From the IMG/VR virus record IMGVR_UViG_3300046740_000705, positions 1 to 50,938 of that record: DNA of 50,938 bases; one strand, 5' to 3'. Shown one piece after another: positions 6,567 to 14,027 of this stretch. This DNA comes from a virus. The notes below the pieces were generated by a model. The model searched no databases. It saw nothing but the letters and a program-made list of their open reading frames with translations, and was not told where the DNA came from. The position numbers were made by a program, and so were the translations under genes. Position 1 is the stretch's first letter, and each line of letters starts with the position of its first letter.

Positions 6567-7757
6567 CTATTTCACCTCGCCCGTTTTCGGTTGCATCAGG
6601 TCGAGCCACGGCTGCTCGCCCTCATAATAAAATTCCTTGGCCGGCCGCAGCATGCACTTGCCGCCGACCGACACCCGCACGACCCGGCCGCCGGCGATTA
6701 ATTCGGCCTGGGCGGCATAGAGGTCGTTGAGCGCAATTTTGTTGAGCATCGGGTCGGCGCTGCGCCGGGCCCGGTTCGGCATTGAGGCGGTGAGCATTTC
6801 ATCCGCCGGCACATTGGCACCATTGGCGCGCACGTTGCGCAGCCCTTGCAGCAGGCGGTACTCGAGGTCGGTGCGCTCGATATGCGTCAACGGCCCACGC
6901 TTTTTGGGAGCACTCGCAGCGTCATCGTCGACGATAAAGGCGCCGTGGTCGTAGCGCAGACGCTCGTTCTGGATGGCCGGCGAATAATTCGACTTCAAGC
7001 CGCGCAGGACGCGTTCGAAAGCGGGCTGGCCGGTTTCCTCGTCGTAATTTTTTGGTCTGCCGAGCGAGACACCCATCCGGCAGGACGCGAGCCAAGCACT
7101 CGACCCGGAATAACTGTTGGTGTTCCCGCGCGACGGGTGCGCGTTCAAGATGACGATGCAATTATTCATCACCGCCTGCGCCGTCAGGGCGCGCATGTAC
7201 GGGGTGACGTGGTTCCTAAAATTCTCGTTGCCGGCGAAGGTGACCGCCGCCGTGTCGATGCCGAGGACGCGAATTTCGTCGTCGCGCACTAATTCCCATA
7301 ATTGATACCAGAAGGGTGTGGGGGCGCCGATCTCGGTGCGGTTATCGACCTCCCACAAGGTGCTGTCGCTGGCCTCGCGGTCCTGCCAGGTGAACTCCAG
7401 TTCGAGGCTGGAGGGGTGGACCTCGTAGTGCTCGCAGAGCTGGATCTGGCGGCGGATTAATTGGTGGCGCGAGTCCTCGCAGAACAACGCGTGGCAACGC
7501 GCCTGGACGACGGCCTTACCGAGCCAAGGCTGGCCGAGCGCGATCGCGGTCATCAATTGTTGCAGCAGGAGCGACTTGCCGATGCCGGGTATGCCAGTCA
7601 GCAGGCAGACGGTGCCGGGCAACAGGAGCCCATCCACGGTCCACCTGGGCGCCGGCGGCGGGCCGTCGATCGTCGCTGGATAAAATACCTGGATCGGTTC
7701 CGGCTCGGCGCTGGTGAAGCCGCGTTGCGGGTATAGCGGAGTGACGTCGCCCTTCAT
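6567..7757 (-). CDS. RepA-like AAA ATPase / replicative helicase
   Basis: 396 residues starting MKGDVTPLYPQRG; the ATG at 7757 overlaps the upstream stop. Walker A is GIPGIGKSLL (about residue 55) and the Walker B-like segment is IRVLGIDTAA. A conserved NAHPSRGN loop and the fold order match the RepA/AAA_25 hexameric ATPases that load or act as helicase in phage and plasmid replication. The neighbouring primase gene supports a replication role. A C-terminal extension (LEYRLLQGLRNVRANGANVP) is probably a winged-helix-like region. Confidence 0.85.
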   Translation of the reverse strand: MKGDVTPLYPQRGFTSAEPEPIQVFYPATIDGPPPAPRWTVDGLLLPGTVCLLTGIPGIGKSLLLQQLMTAIALGQPWLGKAVVQARCHALFCEDSRHQLIRRQIQLCEHYEVHPSSLELEFTWQDREASDSTLWEVDNRTEIGAPTPFWYQLWELVRDDEIRVLGIDTAAVTFAGNENFRNHVTPYMRALTAQAVMNNCIVILNAHPSRGNTNSYSGSSAWLASCRMGVSLGRPKNYDEETGQPAFERVLRGLKSNYSPAIQNERLRYDHGAFIVDDDAASAPKKRGPLTHIERTDLEYRLLQGLRNVRANGANVPADEMLTASMPNRARRSADPMLNKIALNDLYAAQAELIAGGRVVRVSVGGKCMLRPAKEFYYEGEQPWLDLMQPKTGEVK

Positions 7758-7987
7758 GCCGACTGCTCCCGCCGGATTTGGCGCAGCTTGAGGGCGAGTT
7801 GCCACTCGCCGCGGCGCTCGACCAGGTCATGCAGGCAGGCGGCCTCGATCCTGCGGCAATCGGCATCGGACAGGCCGAAATCCCCGCCGAATAAATACCA
7901 TTTGATTTCGTAGACGCGGCCGCTCGGTTCCGCGTAGGCCACCTCGAGGCGGCGCCGGTCGTCCAAGGTGACGGTGAGCCGCCGCAT
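7754..7987 (-). CDS. Hypothetical protein between primase and ATPase
   Basis: 77 residues, MRRLTVTLDDRRRLEVAYAE. Two short beta strands, then a helical C-terminus (RRGEWQLALKLRQIRREQ). Coupled to both replication genes by TGATG and ATGA overlaps, so it is co-translated with them and may be an accessory factor. No family recognised. Confidence 0.6.
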   Translation of the reverse strand: MRRLTVTLDDRRRLEVAYAEPSGRVYEIKWYLFGGDFGLSDADCRRIEAACLHDLVERRGEWQLALKLRQIRREQSA

Positions 7988-8937
7988 CAGTAGTGCTCCC
8001 CGCGCCGCGACAGCGCCAAGGCGCGTAATTCGTCGGCGAAATCGCCGTGGTCGCCGGCGGGGAATTTAATCCGGGTGGGTCGCCGGCGGCCGTGTATAGC
8101 GGCCGCTTTCTCGGCCCACTCCTCCCCAGCGGAGCCGCGGTCGGCAAATATCGTCAGACCCTGGACACCCTCGGGTACCCACACCGTCGGCAGGCGGCTG
8201 CTGCCGCACGTCGCCCACACCGGGATGCGGTAAATCTGCATCGCGCATAGCGCCGTCTCGACGCCCTCGGCGAGGCCCATATAGGGGCCCGCCGGCCCGA
8301 GCCGGACGCAACCATCGCGCATCTCCCCTCTGGTTTTTTTTGCCGCGCCGTCGACCCGCGACCCCTTGGTATTGGTCGGGTCGTAGCGGTCCTCGAGCCA
8401 GATGCGCTGGATGGCGGAGACGATCCCGGCGCTGTCCTTAAATGCAGCAACCAGGGCCGGGATCTCGCGGCGCCGCTCGGTACAGAAGAGGCCTGGGTGC
8501 TGCCGAATCGTAGGCGGCACTGCCCGGCGTAAATAGCGCGAGCGAAAATAAAGCTCGACATGCGGCCGGTGCTCGGCTGACGCGGCGGCCCAGATGGCGC
8601 GGGCGGCGGCGACGTCGTCGGGTCGCTCTTCGGGGGACCGCGTAACTTTTTTCGTTAACACTTGAGGGGCGCGCGGGGTCGTGCCGAGGATGGCCCGGAC
8701 CGCCTCCAAAAAATCGACATGCCGCCGCTGCATGACGTAGTCGATCGCAGTGCCGTGCGCCCCGCAGCCGAAACAATGAAAGAAGCCGAGGTCCGGCCGC
8801 ACCGTGAAGCTGGGCGACTTTTCCTTATGAAAAGGGCACAGCCCGGTGAGTTCGCGGCCGACGCGTTTGAGGCCGACATCCGCGGCAATGACATCGAAGC
8901 GGGTGCGGGCTGTGGCGATGTCGGAGTCCGCGATCAT
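7987..8937 (-). CDS. DNA primase, CHC2 zinc finger plus Toprim
   Basis: 316 residues. A CHC2 zinc finger is seen at about 34-65 (GLCPFHKEKSPSFTV then FHCFGCGAHG). The Toprim-type core follows: EGVETALCA with the catalytic glutamate, then FADRGSAG where most relatives have a second acidic or Asn residue after FAD. The family makes RNA primers on the lagging strand. Clustering with the RepA-like ATPase indicates a phage replisome that relies on the host polymerase. Confidence 0.9.
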   Translation of the reverse strand: MIADSDIATARTRFDVIAADVGLKRVGRELTGLCPFHKEKSPSFTVRPDLGFFHCFGCGAHGTAIDYVMQRRHVDFLEAVRAILGTTPRAPQVLTKKVTRSPEERPDDVAAARAIWAAASAEHRPHVELYFRSRYLRRAVPPTIRQHPGLFCTERRREIPALVAAFKDSAGIVSAIQRIWLEDRYDPTNTKGSRVDGAAKKTRGEMRDGCVRLGPAGPYMGLAEGVETALCAMQIYRIPVWATCGSSRLPTVWVPEGVQGLTIFADRGSAGEEWAEKAAAIHGRRRPTRIKFPAGDHGDFADELRALALSRRGEHY

Positions 8938-9176
8938 TGGCGCAGCTTCCGCTGCTTGGGGAATCGGCCGCGCCCCTTGGCGTCAATCCACAGGATCTTG
9001 GGCATGGCGCAGCACTCCCGGCACACGCCGTCGCTGCTGAAGCACGGTGGCCCGTGCAGCACCCAGCACTTGTCACCGCTGGTGCAATAATCCGGCTTGG
9101 CGAAGAGGCGCTCGTTGGCGTACTGGGCAAAGAACGCCAGGTCGGCCTCGCAATAGCTGCGGTGGCGCTGGCTCAT
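8934..9176 (-). CDS. Cys-rich hypothetical protein
   Basis: 80 residues starting MSQRHRSYCEADLAFFAQYA. Seven cysteines including CTSGDKC and CRECC suggest a metal-binding domain. The basic C-terminus (KGRGRFPKQRKLRQ) suggests nucleic-acid contact. Coupled by ATGA to both the primase and the paralogue pair upstream. Confidence 0.6.
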   Translation of the reverse strand: MSQRHRSYCEADLAFFAQYANERLFAKPDYCTSGDKCWVLHGPPCFSSDGVCRECCAMPKILWIDAKGRGRFPKQRKLRQ

Positions 9177-9442
9177 GTCGCGACCCGCGACAGCATCGCG
9201 CGCCACACGCAGCGAGCCAGGTCGCGCTTGTAGCGCTTGTCGCAGCCGGGCGGCAGCGCATGTTGAAACTCGGCGATGCCGGCTTCGAGCATCTCCGCGT
9301 CGGGGTCTTGCAAGAGCGCGAGCAGGCCGCTGACAACGTCCCCCGCCACAACGAGCGTCGCCATTTCGGAGCCATGCTCCAGCCCCATCGCGATCCGGCG
9401 CACCGCCTCGTGGCCTAGGGTGTTTGGGGCGATGCGGGTCAT
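9173..9442 (-). CDS. Hypothetical protein, paralogue of the adjacent gene
   Basis: 89 residues. Its C-terminal half (EMLEAGIAEFQHAL, then RYKRDLARCVWRAMLSRV) closely matches that of the gene immediately upstream (9439-9717). The two are tandem duplicates joined by ATGA. Helical throughout; function unknown. Confidence 0.65.
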   Translation of the reverse strand: MTRIAPNTLGHEAVRRIAMGLEHGSEMATLVVAGDVVSGLLALLQDPDAEMLEAGIAEFQHALPPGCDKRYKRDLARCVWRAMLSRVAT

Positions 9443-9717
9443 TGCGGCACCCGCGCCAGCATCGCCCGCCAGACGTCGCGGGCTAGGTCTTTTTTGTAGC
9501 GGTTGCTGCTGTCGGCTAGGGCTCGGTCCAGTTCGGCGGTGCCGGCGTCGAGCATTGCCCAGTCGGGCTCGTCGAGTTCCTCGATGATCGCCTCGAACAC
9601 TTCGGCGTAGAGGTTGGGGGCCGGCTCGGGGTCACCCAGCCGCAGCAGCAGCTGGCGGGCGGCGGTGTGGCAGGCCGGCGGGACGACGCGCTTGGGGGTG
9701 GGAACCGGGCGGCTCAT
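9439..9717 (-). CDS. Hypothetical protein, paralogue of the adjacent gene
   Basis: 92 residues. The C-terminal half (AMLDAGTAELDRAL, then RYKKDLARDVWRAMLARV) is paralogous to the downstream gene, while the N-terminal halves have diverged more. A proline-rich start (MSRPVPTPKRVVPPA) is unique to this copy. Function unknown. Confidence 0.65.
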   Translation of the reverse strand: MSRPVPTPKRVVPPACHTAARQLLLRLGDPEPAPNLYAEVFEAIIEELDEPDWAMLDAGTAELDRALADSSNRYKKDLARDVWRAMLARVPQ

Positions 9718-9875
9718 GGCTTCGCCCCCGGCCGGCGGGGAAAATTATTAGCGGCGAGGCGTTTTAAGAGCCGCCCGATCGGCTGTGAAATATGCTGCCA
9801 TTTATCCGGGCGCGACTTGCCTGCGGATTTTTTCTTGCGTAACGGTTGATCGTTTATTAAATGAGTCGTTGGCAT
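9714..9875 (-). CDS. 53-residue basic protein overlapping the resolvase end
   Basis: Starts MPTTHLINDQPLRKKKSAGK and is strongly basic. It ends with an ATGA overlap to the next gene, which supports translation. Its first 74 bases overlap the resolvase 3' end in another frame. Either the overlap is real or the resolvase C-terminus is elongated by drift. Confidence 0.45.
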   Translation of the reverse strand: MPTTHLINDQPLRKKKSAGKSRPDKWQHISQPIGRLLKRLAANNFPRRPGAKP

Positions 9876-10473
9876 TTTGATTTTCCGGACTAAAGGCCAA
9901 ACCTACCGAACGCCCCGGAGTTGCGACCTCCGGGGTGTTCACATTTTTGGCTGCGGGTTTACCGATCATGAGGGGACCAATCCCCCGCAGCCCGGCAATG
10001 TCGGGCGCGATCGTCGCCTCGGCGTACAGCCACAGACTGATCGCATCAGCGATATTGTCGTCGTCGACCTCAAACCCGTATTGCGCGCAGGTTTCAATGG
10101 TGGCGGCCTTTTTGCCGGCGCGTCCGAGCGGTCTGTAGCGGCCCAAGAAGAACCGCGAGATTTCCATCGCCGAGGCCTCGCGGCACTGCAGCTTTAATTC
10201 GTAGGTGACGGCCTCGATGGTGCCGGCCAGGGCCAATAGGCGGCGCAGCACGACCGCGCTCGCCATGCGTGGCACGTAGGGCGCTTCAAAGACGACCAAG
10301 GTTGGATTGATGGCCCGGCACACTCCCCACAGCCACTGCCGAAACCCTGAGACGATCTCGCCGTTGGTGCGGCCGCGCCCGCCGAAATCTTTAATGCCCC
10401 AGGAGGGATTGTCGCCCGGCGCCCCGAAACAAAAACCAGTGCGAGTTGCTTGGTCTAAGGCCAGGATCATCAC
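9802..10473 (-). CDS. RuvC-like resolvase / nuclease
   Basis: About 222 residues. The RNase-H-like catalytic pattern of RuvC-type enzymes is visible: LALDQATRTGFCFG (first Asp), VVFEAPY (Glu), and VDDDNIADAISLWLYA (last acidic pair). The family cuts Holliday junctions or branched DNA, which suits a phage that resolves replication intermediates before packaging. The start is GTG 10473 or ATG 10470, both overlapping the upstream TGA. The C-terminal tail after about residue 170 is low in conservation signs. Confidence 0.8.
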   Translation of the reverse strand: MMILALDQATRTGFCFGAPGDNPSWGIKDFGGRGRTNGEIVSGFRQWLWGVCRAINPTLVVFEAPYVPRMASAVVLRRLLALAGTIEAVTYELKLQCREASAMEISRFFLGRYRPLGRAGKKAATIETCAQYGFEVDDDNIADAISLWLYAEATIAPDIAGLRGIGPLMIGKPAAKNVNTPEVATPGRSVGLAFSPENQNANDSFNKRSTVTQEKIRRQVAPG

Positions 10474-10985
10474 GCAGTCCCGACCGGGTAGAGACGGTCG
10501 ATCGACCGCAAGTCCGCGACCGGCACTTCGATGACCGGCTCGATATCGCTGTGGCTTTTGACCAGCCTGTTGCAGCCGGCGATGCGAACCTGGTTGGGGT
10601 CAATCGCCGACAGGGGCACCCAGCGGAGCTGGTCGGTAAAGCGCACGACAAACAGCGCCGGCACCCCGAGCCCGACCCGAGCCAGGGTCAGGGCGAGCCA
10701 CTTGCGCACGTTAAGAAAGACCGTCGGGTAACGATCGAGGGCGTGGCTGCGGCTCTTTAATTCGAGCACGCCGATCAATCTGCCGTGGCGCTCCGCGTAC
10801 CAATCGACCGCCGAGAGGGCGCCGAACAGCCTGATCGAGCACGCCCAATGCGAGGCAATCAATGCCGCGACCTCGGCCTCATGGCGGCGGTCTTCCTCGG
10901 TGGCAAAGATCGGCGTGCCATCGAGGTGCACCGCACCCTGGCGGCCGTAATAGCCCTCGAGCGGGATGACCTTGCCGTCGGCCAT
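10470..10985 (-). CDS. PD-(D/E)XK-like nuclease
   Basis: 171 residues. D61, E75 and K77 in DWYAERHGRLIGVLELKSR form the D-x(n)-E-x-K pattern of restriction-like nucleases, flanked by a helix and a strand of the right order. An upstream glutamate (about 37) is a possible further ligand. In phages such folds serve in recombination or DNA processing. It is coupled to the RuvC-like gene. Assignment is by motif alone. Confidence 0.6.
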   Translation of the reverse strand: MADGKVIPLEGYYGRQGAVHLDGTPIFATEEDRRHEAEVAALIASHWACSIRLFGALSAVDWYAERHGRLIGVLELKSRSHALDRYPTVFLNVRKWLALTLARVGLGVPALFVVRFTDQLRWVPLSAIDPNQVRIAGCNRLVKSHSDIEPVIEVPVADLRSIDRLYPVGTA

Positions 10986-11593
10986 TAATGCAACGCCTCG
11001 CCGCCGGCCTCCTCAACCGACTCGGGCGCCTTGCGTGGCCGCCCACGGCCGCGGCGTGGTGCCGGGTCGGCAGCGCCGTTGCCCTCGCCCTCGGGGCCCA
11101 ACGCCCTGGCCATCTCGGTTTGGGCCCGCACATAGGCGGTGTCCCAGAGCTGGAAGGCCTCCTCGCCGGGGGTGTGCGGGTTGTCGCGGCGGTTGTGGCC
11201 GGCGCGCCCCGCAGCGTAGCCGGCGCTGTCGATCGTCTTTAGTTCGGCGGTGTTGAGCTTCCGCAACCCCGGATCCTCGGTCTGCATGTCGAACGCAGGC
11301 TGGAACCCCGCCGGCTTGGCCATGAAGTCCATCAGTTGGGCGCGTTCACGCGCCTCGCGCTCTCGTTGGTCTTGCGGCTTTTGCAGATCGGCGCGGACTA
11401 TATCGAACACTTCCAGCGTGATGCCGGCGGTTTCGATCTCCTTGCGCAGCCGCTTGCGCACCGAGATGGCGGCCGATTTGACCGAGGCTGCCTCCGAGAC
11501 GGCCGCCTCCGCCTCGTCGTAGCGCATCATGAATTCGATGACGGTGGCTTGGCTAATATTGCTGGGGCGGGCGGCGGAGAGCGGTTCGGCCAT
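10985..11593 (-). CDS. Predicted DNA-binding protein, RMF-like plus AT-hook
   Basis: 202 residues. The N-terminal 70 residues are a charged helix (VRKRLRKEIETAGITLEVF). The middle (AGYAAGRAGHNRRDNPHTP, then LWDTAYVRAQ) resembles the ribosome-modulation-factor/CrpP fold signature. The C-terminus (PRRGRGRPRKAP) is an AT-hook. The combination suggests a nucleoid or regulatory protein. It overlaps the nuclease gene by one base and follows the HTH gene at the operon head. Confidence 0.55.
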   Translation of the reverse strand: MAEPLSAARPSNISQATVIEFMMRYDEAEAAVSEAASVKSAAISVRKRLRKEIETAGITLEVFDIVRADLQKPQDQREREARERAQLMDFMAKPAGFQPAFDMQTEDPGLRKLNTAELKTIDSAGYAAGRAGHNRRDNPHTPGEEAFQLWDTAYVRAQTEMARALGPEGEGNGAADPAPRRGRGRPRKAPESVEEAGGEALH

Positions 11594-11626
11594 TGGGGGC
11601 TGCCTTGGGCGAGGGGTCGCGGGGGA

Positions 11627-11974
11627 TCAGGCTGGGGGGGAAGCCGCTTTCTGAGGGGGAGGCGGCGGCGGTGCGGCGGCGGCTCTGGCGCCGCGCATCG
11701 GCTTGGTGCCGGCGACCGGCTCACGGCCGGTGGCGAATTCGAAGTGCCAGCGGAAGATGTCGAGTTCGCCGACCTCATATTTGGTGGCGGCGGCGAACGC
11801 CATGATGGCGAGGCAGCCGGGCAGTTCAGTGGCGCCGCCTTCGATCCGCGAGAGCCCGGCGGCGCTCATGCCGACGCGGGCGGCGAGGTCAGACAGGCGC
11901 AGATTATGCCGGTCGCGATACTGTCGGAGCGGGTGGGGCGGCAGGCCGTGGGGCAAGGCGGCGGGCTCGGGCAT
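11627..11974 (-). CDS. XRE-type HTH regulator heading the early operon
   Basis: 115 residues. A helix-turn-helix is clear at about 17-45 (LRLSDLAARVGMSAAGLSRI), followed by a helical bundle. The C-terminus is Ala/Pro-rich with a run of prolines. It is first in the leftward operon and diverges from the repressor at 12192 across a 217-base control region, the arrangement of a Cro-like early regulator. Confidence 0.8.
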   Translation of the reverse strand: MPEPAALPHGLPPHPLRQYRDRHNLRLSDLAARVGMSAAGLSRIEGGATELPGCLAIMAFAAATKYEVGELDIFRWHFEFATGREPVAGTKPMRGARAAAAPPPPPPQKAASPPA

Positions 11975-12191
11975 GGCCTATGGTTGGCCCCGGCTTGCCC
12001 GTGCGTCAAGCGCCAGATGCGGCAAATTTGCCTGCCAGGGAGTGTGACGTTTGCCGGTTACGCAAGTTAATTTCACTCAGTGCCGCGGTGTCCTTACAGC
12101 TTCCTTACGGCTTGGTAAAATTCACTTGCCCTCGTTTGCCGAATAAGCAAAACATGACCCCACCGGCAAAGGCCACGAAATCAGGGGACGG
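11975..12191. promoter_or_regulatory. Divergent operator-promoter region
   Basis: Control region between two divergent HTH genes. It holds a perfect palindrome GGCAAATTTGCC (12021-12032), a TTGACG on the minus strand (12009-12004) upstream of the leftward gene, and an imperfect inverted pair TTTGC/GCAAA (12135-12151). These look like repressor operators; related sequences recur in other intergenic regions of this genome. Confidence 0.6.
12093..12121 (+). promoter_or_regulatory. Candidate promoter for the repressor gene
   Basis: CTTACA (12093-12098), 17 bases, then TAAAAT (12116-12121): a near-consensus sigma-70 pair. Transcription would begin near 12128, immediately before the TTTGC/GCAAA pair at 12135-12151, a position suited to autoregulation. 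Confidence 0.5.
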
Positions 12192-12725
12192 ATGCCCAAG
12201 CGCTTTATCGACGCCGCGTCGGATCGGCCGGTGCTTTTCCGGGAATGGCGGGCCTACCGCGGCATGACCCAAGGCCAGGTCGAAGGGCTGCTGGAATGGC
12301 GGTCGAGCCGCTTGTCAAAGCTGGAATCGGGCACCCACGCCTGGACCGGCGATGTCCTGACGGCGCTGGCGCGGGTTTACGCTTGTGAGGTCGAGGATCT
12401 GTTCGAGTTGCCGCCGCAGCTGCCGCAACCCTTCGCGCCCCCGGTCGTCGCCGAGATCGTGCGCGGCGGCGGCATCGCCGGGATCGCCGAAATGCACCGT
12501 TTGATCACCCGGCTGCAATTCGAGATCGCCGATTTGAAAAAGAGCTTCATCCCCCGATTGCAGACCCTCGAGGACCGCTTGGCGGAAGCCGGCGCCATCT
12601 CGGAAAGCGCGGTCAAGGACGCTGAAGAGCTGGCAAGGTTGTTTGCCCGGTTTGCCTCAAAATTGCCAGCCCCGACGGCAAGGCGCCGCTCACGCAAAAC
12701 CGCTGCCGGCAAAATTTCCGCTTGA
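12192..12725 (+). CDS. XRE-type repressor-like regulator
   Basis: 177 residues. An N-terminal HTH (YRGMTQGQVEGLLEWRSSRL) is followed by a proline-rich linker and a long helical region (MHRLITRLQFEIADLKKSF, then LQTLEDRLAEAG) that probably mediates dimerisation. A basic tail follows (TARRRSRKTAAGK). No peptidase (LexA-like) domain is seen, so induction would not be by self-cleavage. Likely the lysogeny repressor by position. Its last codons lie inside the first copy of the duplicated 65-base element. Confidence 0.75.
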   Translation: MPKRFIDAASDRPVLFREWRAYRGMTQGQVEGLLEWRSSRLSKLESGTHAWTGDVLTALARVYACEVEDLFELPPQLPQPFAPPVVAEIVRGGGIAGIAEMHRLITRLQFEIADLKKSFIPRLQTLEDRLAEAGAISESAVKDAEELARLFARFASKLPAPTARRRSRKTAAGKISA

Positions 12726-12773
12726 GCCAGCCCCGGCCGGCGCTCATCCTTATTTGCTTAGAGCGCAACCGGG
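12708..12773 (+). repeat. Duplicated intergenic element, copy 1
   Basis: About 66 bases running from GGCAAAATTTCC through CTTGAGCC to TTTGCTTAGAGCG and AACCGGG. Copy 2 lies at 15387-15450 with only scattered differences and two 1-base indels. GCGTCGGCAAG follows it at 12776-12786, and the same 11-mer precedes copy 2. It contains the stop codon of the repressor gene. Confidence 0.7.
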
Positions 12774-12823
12774 AAGCGTCGGCAAGGCGCGGCCGGCGCG
12801 GCGGGAGGGTCGGAAAATTCTTA

Positions 12824-12853
12824 TTGACGACTTTTTGCGGGCGGGCCTAACCT
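12824..12853 (+). promoter_or_regulatory. Candidate promoter for the ParB-like gene
   Basis: TTGACG (12824-12829), 18 bases, TAACCT (12848-12853). The -35 is strong and the -10 weak. It lies 88 bases before the ATG at 12941, downstream of the copy-1 element. Confidence 0.35.
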
Positions 12854-12940
12854 TACCTCACCGGCAATCACGTCGGACAAATCGGCCACCGCTTCCCGCC
12901 TCCAGAAGGCAATCGAAGCAACTGGCCAGGGAGAAGTACT

Positions 12941-13945
12941 ATGGTTGACGAAACCACTGCGTCCGCGTCCGTTCAGGACAATTTGGACGCTCCCAGCAAA
13001 AAGATGCAGGAACTAAAGCACCGGCTGCAAAAGATCGCGGCCTGTGCGACCAACGAAGATCACGCCATCGTCGCCGATTTTATCCGCAAGGGCGCAGGCT
13101 CGCGGCGGATGAAGCTTACCCCATCGGCTTGCGCGATCATCGTCCTGTATCACAATCCGCTTAACCGCAAGGTTTCTCTTGCCAAGGTGGAGAACCTTGA
13201 GGCAGCGATCACCCGTGGCGACTGGCGTGGCTCGCATCATCAGGGGGCCGCTGTCACCAGCGACGGTCATCTCGGCGATGCCCAGCACCGCTTGATCGCC
13301 GGGGCCCTCTCGGGCCATGCGATCGAGATGCTGGTAACGGCGGATGTACCGATGGACGACATCCTCGATGTCGTCGATCAGACTGCGACCCGCACGCCGG
13401 GGCAGGCGTTGCGGATGCGTGGCATGGACCGGGGCGAGGATATCGGCCCGATCGCCGCCAAGCTCGCCTCCTACGTCCACGAACGCCAGCATGGGGTTAA
13501 GCCCAGTCTGTCGGGGCTGGAAATCCAGCGTTTTGCCGTCGCCAACAAGCAGGTTCTCGCCGACGCCTTGGACATCGGCGAGAAATCGGTAAAGAGCGTC
13601 ACCGGCCCTTGCCTGCAAAAGAACGAGGCGGCGCAGGTGGCGGCAATCTGCATGTTCGACGGTTGGGATTATACCCAGACCGCCGGCTTTCTCGCCTTGG
13701 TGCAGCAGGGCATCGCACCTTATGAGAAGTGTCCGATCCTGGTACTGGAAACGCTGTTGTCAAAGGCCAACCACGCCGACAGCGCCAAAGAGCGGTTGCG
13801 GCCGGAGGCGCGTGTCGCCTTGACGGTCAAGACCGCGAATATGTTCCAGTTGAAGCAGGGCTCGAACAAGCTCGAATGGAACCAGAAGAAAGAGGGGCTG
13901 CCGACTGTGCGGCAGAACCAGTCGGTCGGCCTCGCGGCTGAGTAA
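12941..13945 (+). CDS. ParB/sulfiredoxin-like domain protein
   Basis: 334 residues. Residues about 70-150 show the pattern of the ParB-like proteins spread among phages: NPLNRKVSLAKVENLEAAI, then a GDWR segment, then GHLGDAQHRLIAG, where relatives usually have DGQHR. The following MDDILDVVDQTATRTPGQAL also fits. GGGAGAA lies six bases before the ATG. The rest is helical. Family members range from partition proteins to nucleotide-dependent regulators, so the role here is open. It ends at a strong terminator. Confidence 0.65.
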   Translation: MVDETTASASVQDNLDAPSKKMQELKHRLQKIAACATNEDHAIVADFIRKGAGSRRMKLTPSACAIIVLYHNPLNRKVSLAKVENLEAAITRGDWRGSHHQGAAVTSDGHLGDAQHRLIAGALSGHAIEMLVTADVPMDDILDVVDQTATRTPGQALRMRGMDRGEDIGPIAAKLASYVHERQHGVKPSLSGLEIQRFAVANKQVLADALDIGEKSVKSVTGPCLQKNEAAQVAAICMFDGWDYTQTAGFLALVQQGIAPYEKCPILVLETLLSKANHADSAKERLRPEARVALTVKTANMFQLKQGSNKLEWNQKKEGLPTVRQNQSVGLAAE

Positions 13946-13961
13946 CTCCGGCTTGTAACTC

Positions 13962-14000
13962 GGACCGGGCGGCGCCCCCAATGGCCGCCCGGTCCGTTTT
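13962..14000 (+). terminator. Intrinsic terminator
   Basis: GGACCGGGCGGC (13962-13973) and GCCGCCCGGTCC (13984-13995) form a perfect 12-bp GC-rich stem followed by GTTTT. It ends the ParB-like transcript 28 bases before the next gene. Confidence 0.8.
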
Positions 14001-14027
14001 CCCCCTCTCGGTTTCGGACATTTCATC

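Noticed and set aside
10470-10985. Reading the D61/E75/K77 gene as a restriction-modification nuclease
   Set aside because: No methyltransferase or specificity gene nearby, and its place in the replication operon points to DNA processing.
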